From Azospirillum sp. TSO35-2 (GTDB lineage: Bacteria > Pseudomonadota > Alphaproteobacteria > Azospirillales > Azospirillaceae): DNA of 64,000 bases. The position numbers and the translations under genes were made by a program. The notes under the pieces were generated by a model. That model did no database searches. It was not told the origin of the DNA and worked only from the letters and a program-made list of their open reading frames with translations. Shown here in pieces: positions 27,945-40,355 of this stretch; the stretch's first letter is position 1; each line of letters starts with the position of its first letter. Location: NCBI RefSeq assembly GCF_003116095.1, contig NZ_LGRA01000021.1:2828025-2892024 (forward strand), read 5' to 3'.

Positions 27945-29087
27945 ATGACCCAGGCCCTGACCCAGGCCCCGCTGACCCTGTCCGAGATCGCCGCCGCCCT
28001 TGGCGCCCAGGTCGAAGGCGACGGTTCCCTCGTGATCCGGCGCGCCGTCCACCCGTCCGAGGCGACGGGCCCCGGGGATCTGGCGCTCGCCATGGACAAG
28101 GAGCTGTTGGCGCTGCTGCCCGGCAGCAAGGCGGTCGCCGCCGTGGTCGCCGAAGGGGCCGAGGTGCCGGAGGGGATCGCGGGCCGCGTCGTGGTGAAGC
28201 GCCCGCGCTACGCCATGGCCGGGATGCTCGACCTGTTCGAGCGGCCGGTCCACGCCGAACCGGGGGTGTCGCCGCAGGCCTACGTCGCGCCCGACGCGGT
28301 GGTGGCGCCGGACGCCTCCATCGCCCCCTTCGCCTACATCGGGCCGCGCGCCCGCGTCGGCGCCGGCGCCATCGTGCTGCCGCACGTCACGGTGGGCGCC
28401 GACGCGGTGATCGGCGACGGCTGCCTGCTGCACCCCGGCGCCCGCATCGGCGAGCGGGTGGAGATGGGCGCCCGCTGCATCATCCATCCCAACGCCGCCA
28501 TCGGCAACGACGGCTTCAGCTTCGTCACGCCGGAGCCGGGCAGCGTCGAATCGGCCAAGACCACCGGCCGCGTCGTCGGCACCAACGTGCTGCTGCGCCG
28601 GGTGAACTCCATCGGCACGGTGATCCTGGGCGACGACGTCGAGATCGGCGCCGGCGCCACCATCGACCGCGGCACCGTCACCGCGACCCGCGTCGGCAAC
28701 GGCACCAAGATCGACAACCTGGTCCAGATCGGCCACAACGTGCAGATCGGCACCAACTGCATGCTGTGCGGCCATGTCGGCGTCGCCGGCAGCACGGTGA
28801 TCGGCGACCGCGTGGTGCTGGCCGGCAAGGTCGGCGTCGCCGACCATGTCAAGATCGGCAGCGACGCGGTGGTCGCCGCCAATTCCGGCGTCGGCACCGA
28901 CATCCCGGCCAAGGCGGTCTACATGGGCTATCCCGCCGTCCCGCGCAGCCGCGCCTTCGAACAGTACAAGGGCCTCGCCCGCCTGAAGCGCCTGTTCACC
29001 GACGTCGCCGACCTGAAGGCGCGCCTGCGCGCGCTGGACGGCGGCGGTGCGCCGAAGGTCGAGGCGGAGGCGGAGCAGCAGGAGTAA
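27945..29087 (+). CDS. lpxD: UDP-3-O-acylglucosamine N-acyltransferase
   Basis: Encodes 380 residues, longer than the roughly 340 of most LpxD proteins. LpxD adds an N-linked 3-hydroxyacyl chain in lipid A synthesis. The N-terminal uridine-binding part (TLSEIAAALGAQVEGDGSLVI) is followed by a long left-handed beta-helix of hexapeptide repeats. The catalytic His is His264 in the LVQIGHNVQIG turn, and the ISCGAHV-type region appears as MLCGHVGVAGS. The C-terminal coiled helix (FEQYKGLARLKRLFTDVADLKARLRAL) is typical. Unusually, bamA, fabZ, lpxA and lpxB are not adjacent, so this is an isolated copy and perhaps a paralogue. Confidence 0.93.
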   Translation: MTQALTQAPLTLSEIAAALGAQVEGDGSLVIRRAVHPSEATGPGDLALAMDKELLALLPGSKAVAAVVAEGAEVPEGIAGRVVVKRPRYAMAGMLDLFERPVHAEPGVSPQAYVAPDAVVAPDASIAPFAYIGPRARVGAGAIVLPHVTVGADAVIGDGCLLHPGARIGERVEMGARCIIHPNAAIGNDGFSFVTPEPGSVESAKTTGRVVGTNVLLRRVNSIGTVILGDDVEIGAGATIDRGTVTATRVGNGTKIDNLVQIGHNVQIGTNCMLCGHVGVAGSTVIGDRVVLAGKVGVADHVKIGSDAVVAANSGVGTDIPAKAVYMGYPAVPRSRAFEQYKGLARLKRLFTDVADLKARLRALDGGGAPKVEAEAEQQE

Positions 29088-29164
29088 GGCGCGGCCCCCG
29101 CTGTCCCCATCCTGACCCTCCCCCGCTGGGGGCACGTGTTTTCCACTCGAACCATTGTCGTCCC

Positions 29165-29968
29165 ATGACCTCCGGCCAGAATCCAACCCGCGACATGATC
29201 CTCGGCGGCCCCGCCGTCATCCTGGTGCAGCCGCAGCTTGGCGAGAACATCGGCGCCTGCGCGCGGGCGATGCTGAATTGCGGGCTGACCGACCTGCGCC
29301 TCGTCAAGCCGCGCGACGGCTGGCCGAACGAGAAGGCGACCGCCGCGGCGTCGGGCGCCGATCTGGTGATCGACAACGTCCGCCTGTTCGACACCACGGC
29401 CGAGGCGGTGGCCGACCTGGAGGCGGTCTACGCCACCACGGTGCGCACCCGCGACATGATCCAGCGCTTCGTCACCCCGCGCGTCGCGGCGGGGGAGATG
29501 CGCGAGCGCCACGCCGCCGGCCAGCGCATCGGCGTGATGTTCGGGCCGGAGCGCACCGGCCTGTTCAACGACGACCTGACGCTGGCGCAGACGCTGGTCA
29601 CCGTGCCGCTGAACCCGGCCTTCTCGTCGTTGAACCTGGCGCAGGCGGTGCTGCTGATCGGCTACGAGTGGTTCCAGACCGGCGACCGCACCCCCGACAG
29701 CTTCCTGCACACCGGCGCGACCCGTCCGGCGACCAAGGCCGAGCTGGTGAACTTCTTCGACCGGCTGGAAGGCGCGCTGGACCGAACCGGCTTCTTCACC
29801 AGCCCGGAAAAGCGCCCGTCGATGGTCCGCACCCTGCGCAACGCGCTGGAGCGGATGGAGATGACCGAGCAGGAGGTCCGCACCTTCCACGGCGTCGTCG
29901 CCGCGCTGACCTCGGTCAAGCAGCCTGGGACCAAGCAGCCGGCCGCCAAGCGGAAAGGCGAGAGTTAA
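29165..29968 (+). CDS. trmJ: tRNA (cytidine/uridine-2'-O-)-methyltransferase TrmJ
   Basis: Encodes 267 residues of the SPOUT fold. It starts with AVILVQPQLGENIGACARAMLN, then has the SAM-knot motifs IGVMFGPERTGLFNDDL and VPLNPAFSSLNLAQAVLLIGYEW. TrmJ 2'-O-methylates position 32 of certain tRNAs. The ~80-residue C-terminal helical extension is typical of the family, and the tail is basic. The gene is followed by cowN after 28 bp and may share its transcript. Confidence 0.93.
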   Translation: MTSGQNPTRDMILGGPAVILVQPQLGENIGACARAMLNCGLTDLRLVKPRDGWPNEKATAAASGADLVIDNVRLFDTTAEAVADLEAVYATTVRTRDMIQRFVTPRVAAGEMRERHAAGQRIGVMFGPERTGLFNDDLTLAQTLVTVPLNPAFSSLNLAQAVLLIGYEWFQTGDRTPDSFLHTGATRPATKAELVNFFDRLEGALDRTGFFTSPEKRPSMVRTLRNALERMEMTEQEVRTFHGVVAALTSVKQPGTKQPAAKRKGES

Positions 29969-29996
29969 ACCGCGACCGCGGCTATAGTGGGCGTCC

Positions 29997-30539
29997 ATGG
30001 ACTATGCGTTGCAGAACATGGACGCCCCCGACCGCTATGTTTCCTTCAAGGGCATCGACTGCGAGGGCAACAGCCGCCGGATCATCGAACGGCTGTATAC
30101 GCACATCGACGATCCCGCCAAGACCAACGCCTTCCGGGAGCGCTTCCGCGCCAAGCTGGCGGTCGCCGACGACCCGCTGAAGCGGCAGGCCGACGGGCTG
30201 TGCCTGCTCTGCTCCAACATCTGTTACATCGCCGACCTGTTCGAGGAGCACGACGACGAGGACGGGCTGGCGATGCTGCGCCGGCTGGAGGACGAGTGCT
30301 GCTGCCGCCTCACGGCTTGCCGGCTTCCGGCGCGCCGCCGGCCGGGTCCTTCTCCGCCGGTTCCTTGTCCGCCGGATCCGCCGCGGCGTAGGCGACCCGC
30401 CAGACCGAGCCGCTGTCCTCGGCGATCAGCAGGCTGCCGTCCCTGGCCACGGCAAGGCCGCTCGGCCGGCCCCACACCCGCGGGCTGTCGTCCTTGCCGG
30501 CCCCGGCCCCGGAATCAGCCGTCACGCGGAAGCCGGTGA
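29997..30539 (+). CDS. cowN: N2-fixation sustaining protein CowN with lost stop codon
   Basis: The first 103 residues are CowN: DRYVSFKGIDCEGNSRRIIERL, HIDDPAKTNAFRERF, LCLLCSNICYIADLFEEHDDEDGL and the C-terminal LEDECC. CowN protects nitrogenase from carbon monoxide, so the host probably fixes nitrogen. In the family the protein ends at about this point (about 90-105 residues), but here the reading frame continues for 77 Arg/Pro-rich residues to 30539. The extension has the composition of a non-coding frame and lies entirely inside the convergent sugar-dehydrogenase gene, whose stop codon (30310-30312) is 4 bp past the CowN core. Either the stop was mutated or a sequencing difference removed it; the frame itself is intact. 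Confidence 0.9.
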   Translation: MDYALQNMDAPDRYVSFKGIDCEGNSRRIIERLYTHIDDPAKTNAFRERFRAKLAVADDPLKRQADGLCLLCSNICYIADLFEEHDDEDGLAMLRRLEDECCCRLTACRLPARRRPGPSPPVPCPPDPPRRRRPARPSRCPRRSAGCRPWPRQGRSAGPTPAGCRPCRPRPRNQPSRGSR

Positions 30540-31698
30540 CGAAGGTCTCGTAGGTGCCGGTCGGTCGGCCCTGGTCGAAGGGGACGAAGGCGACGGCGTA
30601 GCCGGTCGGCTTCGACCGGTTCCACGACCCGTGCAGCGCGACGAAGGCGCCCTGGCGGAAGCGCATCGGAAAGCGTGTCGCGTCGCCGAAGACGAGGCCC
30701 AGCGGGGCGGAGTGCGCCTGGAACAGCAGGTTGGGCGTCAGCGCCGCCTCGACCAGGTCCGGCCGCTTGCCGGCGAGGTCCGGCTGCGGGTGCGACCCGA
30801 TGTAGGAGTAGGGCCAGCCGTAGAAGCCGCCCTCCTTCACCCGCGTCAGGTAATCGGGGACCAGCTGGTCGCCCAACCCGTCGCGCTCGTTCACCACGGT
30901 GTAGAGGTCGTTGGTCCCCGGCTTGAAGACGAGCCCGACCGGGTTGCGCAGGCCGGCGGCGAAGGTGCGCTGGCCGCTGCCGTCGATGCGGAATTCCTGG
31001 ATGGTGGCGCGCGGTTCCGGCTCAACCCCGATGTTCCCCTCCGACCCGATGCCGACGTAGAAATGCCGGCCGTCCGGCGCCACCGCGATGGTCCGCGTGT
31101 TGTGGCCGCCGCGCTTGCCGAACGCGCCCGCCGCGGTGATGCGGCGGCGCTCCCCGGGCCGGTCGGCCCCCTCGCTCCAGGGCAGGCGCCACACGCCGGT
31201 CAGATCGCCGACCAGCACCGCCCCGTCGTGGAAGGCGAGGCCGAAGGGGTGGTCGAAGCCGCTCGCCCACTCCAGCGCCACCTCCGCCTTGCCGTCGCCG
31301 TCGGCGTCGCGCAGCAGGGTCAGGCTGCCCGGCCGCTGCTGCGCCACCAGCACGTCGCCGTTGGGCAGGACCAGCAGGTTGCGGGCGTTGTCGACCTTGT
31401 CCCGGAACAGCGTGGCGGTGAAGCCGCGCGGCACCCGCAGCGGCTGGCCGGCCGGCCGCGGCGCCGGTTCCGACAGGTTGGCGACCGCCGGGGTGTCGTA
31501 GGGCTTGGGCAGCGCCTCCATCCGGACATGGACCTCCGCCCCCACCGTCTGCATCGGGTCGGTCCTGACCGGGCCGGAGGCGGCGGACTGCGCCGCGACC
31601 GGACCGGCGGCGAACATGGCGACGAACAGAAGCCGGGCGGTCAGAGCCGGGGCAGCCGGCACCCGGAGGGCTAGCGGGGCGGCACGGCGGTCGGGCAT
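30310..31698 (-). CDS. PQQ-dependent sugar/sorbosone dehydrogenase-like protein
   Basis: Encodes 462 residues. A signal peptide (ALTARLLFVAMFAAGPVAAQ) puts the enzyme in the periplasm. The rest is a six-bladed beta-propeller of the soluble glucose/sorbosone dehydrogenase type, with NLLVLPNGDVLVAQQ, GFDHPFGLAF, AVAPDGRHFYVGIGSEGNIG, AAGLRNPVGLVF and ALHGSWNRS. The HNTRTIAVAPDG and FGLAF positions are typical of quinoprotein active-site loops. PQQ dependence is inferred from the family. The C-terminus is Pro/Ala/Glu-rich and is overlapped by the abnormal extension of cowN on the other strand. Confidence 0.88.
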   Translation of the reverse strand: MPDRRAAPLALRVPAAPALTARLLFVAMFAAGPVAAQSAASGPVRTDPMQTVGAEVHVRMEALPKPYDTPAVANLSEPAPRPAGQPLRVPRGFTATLFRDKVDNARNLLVLPNGDVLVAQQRPGSLTLLRDADGDGKAEVALEWASGFDHPFGLAFHDGAVLVGDLTGVWRLPWSEGADRPGERRRITAAGAFGKRGGHNTRTIAVAPDGRHFYVGIGSEGNIGVEPEPRATIQEFRIDGSGQRTFAAGLRNPVGLVFKPGTNDLYTVVNERDGLGDQLVPDYLTRVKEGGFYGWPYSYIGSHPQPDLAGKRPDLVEAALTPNLLFQAHSAPLGLVFGDATRFPMRFRQGAFVALHGSWNRSKPTGYAVAFVPFDQGRPTGTYETFVTGFRVTADSGAGAGKDDSPRVWGRPSGLAVARDGSLLIAEDSGSVWRVAYAAADPADKEPAEKDPAGGAPEAGKP

Positions 31699-32013
31699 CG
31701 GTCGGGCACTCCCAGGGGCAGGGACGGCGGCGGAACAGGGGGGAAGCGGGGCCGGGGGCGGATCGGTCCTGTGCTGCGATGTGGCCCGGCCGGCGCGTGG
31801 TGCAAGGGGATGCGCACAGGAGACGGGCGGAACAAGAGAGGCTGCACAACAGGGGGCGTCCACACGCGCCGGACGCGTCCGGCCGGGACGCCCGTTGTCG
31901 CCGTTGCGCGCATCAAGCCGCTTGCGGTCGCCGCGCGCAGAAGCCCATACTCCGCGCGAAAGTGGCGCGGCCGGGGGGCCGGCACGCGGTGATGAAGCGG
32001 CGATGACTCGGCA
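31699..32013. other. Divergent intergenic region
   Basis: This 315 bp gap lies between the divergent sugar-dehydrogenase and hybrid-kinase genes. It is GC-rich, with no recognised gene, repeat or promoter motif of known type. Confidence 0.45.
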
Positions 32014-35919
<3,906 letters not shown>

Positions 35920-35927
35920 ACCCGCCC

Positions 35928-36845
35928 ATGGCCGACCCGCGCCCGAAGATACTGGTGGTGGACGACATCCCCTCCAACGTCCATGTGCTCAGCCGCATCC
36001 TGAAGGACGATTACGACATCTATTTCGCCACCGACGGTGAAAAGGCGCTGGAGCTGGTGCAGGCGCGGATGCCCGATCTGGTGCTGCTGGACATCATGAT
36101 GCCGGGGATGGACGGCTACGAGGTGTGCAGCCGCATCAAGGCCGACGCCGCCATCCACGACATCCCGGTGATCTTCATCTCCGCCAAGAGCGAGGTGGAG
36201 GACGAGACGCGCGGGCTGGAGGTCGGGGCGATCGACTTCATCACCAAGCCGATCAGCCCGCCGATCGTGAAGGCGCGCGTGCGCAACCACCTGCTGCTGA
36301 AGCGGCAGGCCGACCTGCTGCGCAGCCTGTCCTTCCTGGACGGGCTGACCGGCATCGCCAACCGCCGCCGCTTCGACGAGGCGATGCTGCGCGAATGGCG
36401 CCGCTGCGCCCGCTCGCACCTGCCGCTGTCGCTCATCATCCTCGATGTCGACCATTTCAAGGCCTACAACGACCAGTACGGCCATCAGGCCGGCGACGAA
36501 TGCCTGCGCGTGGTGGCGGAGGTGCTGTCGGAGCGGGCGCGGCGGTCGTGCGACCTCGTCGCCCGCTATGGCGGGGAGGAGTTCGTCTGCCTGCTGCCGG
36601 AAACCGATGGCCCCGGCGCCGCCCTGGTGGCGGAGGGGTTTCGCGCCGGGGTCGCCGAACGCCGCATCCCGCACGCCCAATCGCCGGTGGCGCCCTACGT
36701 CACCATCAGCCTGGGCGTCGCCACCGTGGTGCCGACCGTCGACGGCAATCCGGAGAGTTTGGCGCAGACCGCCGACCAACTGCTCTACCAGGCCAAGCGG
36801 GCCGGCCGGAACCGCGTGCAGGACGCCGCGGTCGCGGCCCTGTGA
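35928..36845 (+). CDS. Response regulator with diguanylate cyclase (REC-GGDEF)
   Basis: Encodes 305 residues. The receiver (1-125) starts ILVVDDIPSNVHVLSRIL, with the phospho-acceptor in LLDIMMPGMDG (about Asp54) and the ITKP lysine. The cyclase domain (about 140-300) carries the active-site motif RYGGEEF (about 212-218). An RSCD inhibitory I-site lies exactly five residues before it, so the enzyme should be feedback-inhibited by c-di-GMP. Starting 8 bp after the hybrid kinase stop strongly suggests one operon and that the kinase's HPt phosphorylates this receiver (inference). The MAD start (35928) is chosen because upstream codons overlap the kinase. Confidence 0.95.
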   Translation: MADPRPKILVVDDIPSNVHVLSRILKDDYDIYFATDGEKALELVQARMPDLVLLDIMMPGMDGYEVCSRIKADAAIHDIPVIFISAKSEVEDETRGLEVGAIDFITKPISPPIVKARVRNHLLLKRQADLLRSLSFLDGLTGIANRRRFDEAMLREWRRCARSHLPLSLIILDVDHFKAYNDQYGHQAGDECLRVVAEVLSERARRSCDLVARYGGEEFVCLLPETDGPGAALVAEGFRAGVAERRIPHAQSPVAPYVTISLGVATVVPTVDGNPESLAQTADQLLYQAKRAGRNRVQDAAVAAL

Positions 36846-36872
36846 CCGCCCGGCCGGCTTGAGAGGCCGAGG

Positions 36873-38111
36873 ATGACCGGAGCGCCCGCAACACCGGCAC
36901 CACCCCTCCCGCCGCAGGACGTCCGCGGCCGCGGCTTTGCCCGCCGGGCGCCGCTGCCGGACGCCTGGGCGTGGATCGACCGCCACACCGCCCCGCCGCC
37001 GCCCTGCACGCGGCCGCTGGCTGATTGCGCCGGGCTGGTGCTGGCGGAGGAGGTCGCCGCCGCGGCCGACTGGCCGGCCACCGACCGCGCCGTTATCGAT
37101 GGCTACGCCGTGGCGTCGGCCGACACGCTGGGCGCCGGCTCCTACAACCCGGTGCCGCTGGCCGGCGCGGTCGCGCTGTCGGCCGGCGAGCCGATCCCGG
37201 CCGGCTGCGACGCCGTGATCGGCCACGAGGCGGTTCAGGCGTTCGGCCCGGCCGCCGGCCTGATCGTCGAGGCGGTCGACGCGGTGGCGCCCGGCAGCGG
37301 GGTGGAGCGGCGCGGCGCCTGGGCGGCTGCCGGAGCGGTGCTGCTGCCGGCCGGGCGCCGGCTGCGTCCCGCCGACCTCGGTCTGCTCGCCGCCTTTGGT
37401 CGGACGGCGTTGCGCGTCGTTCCGCCGCCGCGCGTCCGCATCCTGCTGGCCGGCGGGCCGAAGGGTGGCGGGGCGGAGATGCTGGGGGCGATGCTGGCCG
37501 CGCTGGTCGACCGCGACGGCGGCCGTGCCGATGCGCCGCTGCTGCTGCCCGCCGACCGTGCGGCGCTGGCCACGGCCTTCCGTCAGCCCGGTGCCGACCT
37601 GATCCTGTCGGTCGGCCGCACCGGCACCGGGATGGACGATGTGGCACCGCCGGCGCTGGCCGGTCTGGCCGCCCTCGGCGCCGGGCGCCTCGATGTCCAC
37701 GGCATCGCCATGCGGCCGGGGGGCAGTGCCGGGCTTGGGCTGGCGGAGGGCGTGCCGGTGCTGTTGCTGCCGGGCGAGCCGATGGCGGCGCTGGCCGCTT
37801 ACGAGCTGCTGGCCGGCCGCGCCGTCCGCCGGGCTGCCGGCCGGTGTGTCGGTGATCGTTCGGCGGGGTTGCCCCACGCCACCGTCGCCGCCGTCACCGG
37901 CCGCAAGCTGGTGTCGGAGATCGGCTGCGTCGATCTGCACCGGGTGCGGCTGAGCGCCGACGGCCGGGTTGAACCGGTGGGCTCGCCCGGCTGGCCCGGT
38001 CTGGCGGCGGCGGCGGCGGCCGACGGCTTCGTCCTGATCGCCGCCGACAGCGAAGGCGTGCCGGACGGCGCCCCGGTCACCATGTACCGTTTCGATCCCG
38101 CCACCGTCTGA
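36873..38111 (+). CDS. Degenerate MoeA-like protein
   Basis: Encodes 412 residues. The N-terminal half is MoeA-like (DWPATDRAVIDGYAVASADTL), and VGRTGTGMDDVAPP and LLLPGEPMAALAAYEL sit where the SGGVSVGxxD and LPGNP motifs belong. The TGDE motif and following YDSN segment of the molybdate/MPT-adenylyl site are missing or replaced by LAGGPKGGGAEML, so normal Mo-insertase activity is unlikely. MoeA inserts Mo into adenylylated molybdopterin. The next gene encodes a complete MoeA fused to a ligand-binding domain, so this may be a regulatory or structural partner. It begins 27 bp after the cyclase gene. Confidence 0.8.
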   Translation: MTGAPATPAPPLPPQDVRGRGFARRAPLPDAWAWIDRHTAPPPPCTRPLADCAGLVLAEEVAAAADWPATDRAVIDGYAVASADTLGAGSYNPVPLAGAVALSAGEPIPAGCDAVIGHEAVQAFGPAAGLIVEAVDAVAPGSGVERRGAWAAAGAVLLPAGRRLRPADLGLLAAFGRTALRVVPPPRVRILLAGGPKGGGAEMLGAMLAALVDRDGGRADAPLLLPADRAALATAFRQPGADLILSVGRTGTGMDDVAPPALAGLAALGAGRLDVHGIAMRPGGSAGLGLAEGVPVLLLPGEPMAALAAYELLAGRAVRRAAGRCVGDRSAGLPHATVAAVTGRKLVSEIGCVDLHRVRLSADGRVEPVGSPGWPGLAAAAAADGFVLIAADSEGVPDGAPVTMYRFDPATV

Positions 38112-38134
38112 CCCGAATCGAGAAGGTTTGCCGC

Positions 38135-40120
38135 GTGCAGAACCCTGACCAGAGCCGTCCCGACAACCGTGAGGACATCCGCCGTTTCGTCGCCCAGGCC
38201 GCCCGCCAGGACCAGTTCCTGGAGGTGGTCAGCGGCGACGAGGCGCGCGCCCGTTTCCACCGTCACCTCGCCCTTGGCCCGTGCGGCGAGGAGAGTGTGC
38301 CGCTGGCGGCGGTGCTGGGCCGGGTGCTGGCGGCCGACGTGGTGGCGGCGGTCGACGTGCCGGGCTTCGACCGCTCGGTGGTCGACGGCTTCGCCGTGCG
38401 CGCCGCCGACACCGTGGGGGCGGCCGACGACCGCCCGGTCGAGCTGCGGCTGAACGACGAGGTGCTGGCCGCCGGTCACGCCCCGGTCCTGACGGTGGAG
38501 CCGGGGACCGCCACCGTGATCGCCACCGGCGGCATGCTGCCGCGCGGCGCCGACGCCGTGGTGATGGTGGAAACCACCGAGGCGGTCGAGCGCCCGGACG
38601 GCCTGCGCGTCGCGCTGACCCGGCCGGCGACGCCCGGCGCCTGCGTCGCCGCCGCCGGCTCCGACATCGGCCGCGGCGAGGTGGTGCTGCGGCGCGGCCA
38701 GCTTCTGACCTCGCGCGAGATCGGCGTGCTGGCCGCCATCGGGCTGGCCGAGGTCGCGGTGGTGCGCCGCCCGCGCGTCGCCATCCTGTCGACCGGCGAC
38801 GAGATCGTGGCGCCCGGCCAGCCGCTGCGCACCGGCGCCGTCTATGACAGCAACGGCGCCATCCTCGCCGCCGCCGTCGCCGAGCTGGGCGGCGAGCCGG
38901 TGCCGCTGGGCATCGCCCCCGACGAGGATGCGGCGCTGGAACGGCTGGTCGCCCAGGGGCTGACCTGTGACGCCCTGCTGCTGTCGGGCGGCACCTCGAA
39001 GGGGGCGGGCGACCGCTCCCACCGGATCGTCGCGCAACTGTCCGACCCCGGCATCGTCGTCCACGGCGTGGCGCTGAAGCCGGGCAAGCCGCTGTGCCTC
39101 GCCGTCACCGCCGGCAAGCCGGTGGTGATCCTGCCGGGCTTCCCGACCTCCGCCATGTTCACCTTCCACAGCTTCGTCGCGCCGGTGATCCGCGCGCTGG
39201 CCGGGCTGCCCCCCGCCACGGCGGCGGAGGTGCCGGCCACCCTGCCGGTGCGGCTGGGGTCGGAACGCGGGCGCACCGAATACGTCATGGTCTCGCTGGT
39301 GCGCGGCGCCGGCGATGATCTGGCCGCCTATCCGCTGTCCAAGGGATCGGGCGCCGTCACCGCCTTCAGCCACGCCGACGGCTTCCTCGCCATCGACGCC
39401 CAGGCGGAGGCTGTGGACGCCGGCACCGCCGTCTCGGTCCAGCTGCTGGGCCGCGCCCTGGCCCCGGCCGACCTGATCGTGGTGGGCAGCCAGTGCATCG
39501 GCCTGAACGCCGTGCTCGGCCGGCTGATCGGCGAGGGCCTGACGGTCAAGGCGCTGAACGTCGGTTCGATGGGCGGCTTGGCGGCGGCACGGCGCGGCGA
39601 ATGCGACGTGGCGCCGGTCCACCTGATGGACCCGGCGACCGGCGCCTACAACACGCCTTTCCTGGCCCCCGGTCTGGAGCTGGTCACCGGCTACCGCCGC
39701 ATGCAGGGCATCGTCTTCCGCCGCGGCGACCCGCGCTTCGAAGGCCGGACGGTGGAGGAGGCGGTGGCCGCGGTCGCCGGGCTGCCCGACTGCATCCTGA
39801 TCAACCGCAACGCCGGCAGCGGCACCCGCATCCTGACCGACCGGCTGCTGGGGGCGGCGCGGCCGACCGGCTATTGGACGCAGGCCAAGTCGCACAACGC
39901 CGTCGCCGTCGCCGTCGCCCAGAACCGCGCCGACTGGGGGGTGGCGATCGCCCCGGCGGCGACGCTCTACGGCCTGGGCTTCCTGCCGCTGCAGGAGGAG
40001 CATTACGACTTCGTCATCCCGACCGCCCGGCGCGACCGCCCGGCGGTGCGCCGCTTTGTCGAGGCGCTGGAGGACCCGGCGGTGGCCGAGGCCCTGCGCA
40101 AGATGGGGTTTTCGCGATAG
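38135..40120 (+). CDS. moeA: Molybdopterin molybdenumtransferase fused to a PBP-like domain
   Basis: Encodes 661 residues from a GTG start. Residues 1-435 form MoeA, with DVPGFDRSVVDGFAV, GDRSH in LLSGGTSKGAGDRSH, STGDEIVAPGQPL, VYDSNGAIL and ILPGFPTSAMF, all catalytic motifs intact. Residues about 445-655 form a periplasmic-binding-like domain without a signal peptide (SQCIGLNAVLGRLIGEG, RRGECDVAPVHLMDPATG, YRRMQGIVFRRGDPRF), as in molybdate-responsive MoeA fusions. The enzyme inserts molybdenum into molybdopterin for enzymes such as formate dehydrogenase or nitrate reductase; the fused domain probably senses molybdate, tungstate or a pterin (inference). The degenerate paralogue lies 23 bp upstream. 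Confidence 0.92.
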   Translation: MQNPDQSRPDNREDIRRFVAQAARQDQFLEVVSGDEARARFHRHLALGPCGEESVPLAAVLGRVLAADVVAAVDVPGFDRSVVDGFAVRAADTVGAADDRPVELRLNDEVLAAGHAPVLTVEPGTATVIATGGMLPRGADAVVMVETTEAVERPDGLRVALTRPATPGACVAAAGSDIGRGEVVLRRGQLLTSREIGVLAAIGLAEVAVVRRPRVAILSTGDEIVAPGQPLRTGAVYDSNGAILAAAVAELGGEPVPLGIAPDEDAALERLVAQGLTCDALLLSGGTSKGAGDRSHRIVAQLSDPGIVVHGVALKPGKPLCLAVTAGKPVVILPGFPTSAMFTFHSFVAPVIRALAGLPPATAAEVPATLPVRLGSERGRTEYVMVSLVRGAGDDLAAYPLSKGSGAVTAFSHADGFLAIDAQAEAVDAGTAVSVQLLGRALAPADLIVVGSQCIGLNAVLGRLIGEGLTVKALNVGSMGGLAAARRGECDVAPVHLMDPATGAYNTPFLAPGLELVTGYRRMQGIVFRRGDPRFEGRTVEEAVAAVAGLPDCILINRNAGSGTRILTDRLLGAARPTGYWTQAKSHNAVAVAVAQNRADWGVAIAPAATLYGLGFLPLQEEHYDFVIPTARRDRPAVRRFVEALEDPAVAEALRKMGFSR

Positions 40121-40170
40121 AGTCTGAACAATTTTGTCGGTCAAACCAAACAAAACGTCGCGCCCGCGAT

Positions 40171-40220
40171 TTTTTGTGATCCGATTTTTGTGATCCGACC
40201 GGCGACCGGTTGCGTACCGA
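40171..40220 (+). promoter_or_regulatory. RpoE-type promoter with a duplicated -35 block
   Basis: An exact 14-bp tandem repeat (TTTTTGTGATCCGA at 40171-40184 and 40185-40198) contains two TGATCC elements. The second (40191-40196) is followed after exactly 18 bp by TACCGA (40215-40220). The Rhodobacter RpoE promoter is TGATCC-N18-TAnnAA-like, so this is a fair match, with a weak -10. It precedes the rpoE start at 40356 by about 135 bp, suggesting autoregulation (inference). Confidence 0.6.
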
Positions 40221-40355
40221 CGGTCACGATGCAACATACAGCCCGGCGGGACATCCGGGGCAGGGGGCGGGGCGTCGTAAGGTACGGTGGGCGAATTCCG
40301 GTGGTGGGACCATCCCCGGCTTGTGCGGCGACGCGTGTTCCCCTTGAATGGGGGC

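Noticed and set aside
36706..37081. Antisense frames in the GGDEF-MoeA junction
   Set aside because: They are opposite strongly supported motifs and have no family resemblance.
40177..40206. First TGATCC of the duplicated block as an independent RpoE promoter
   Set aside because: At 18-bp spacing the -10 position is GGCGAC, which is not promoter-like.
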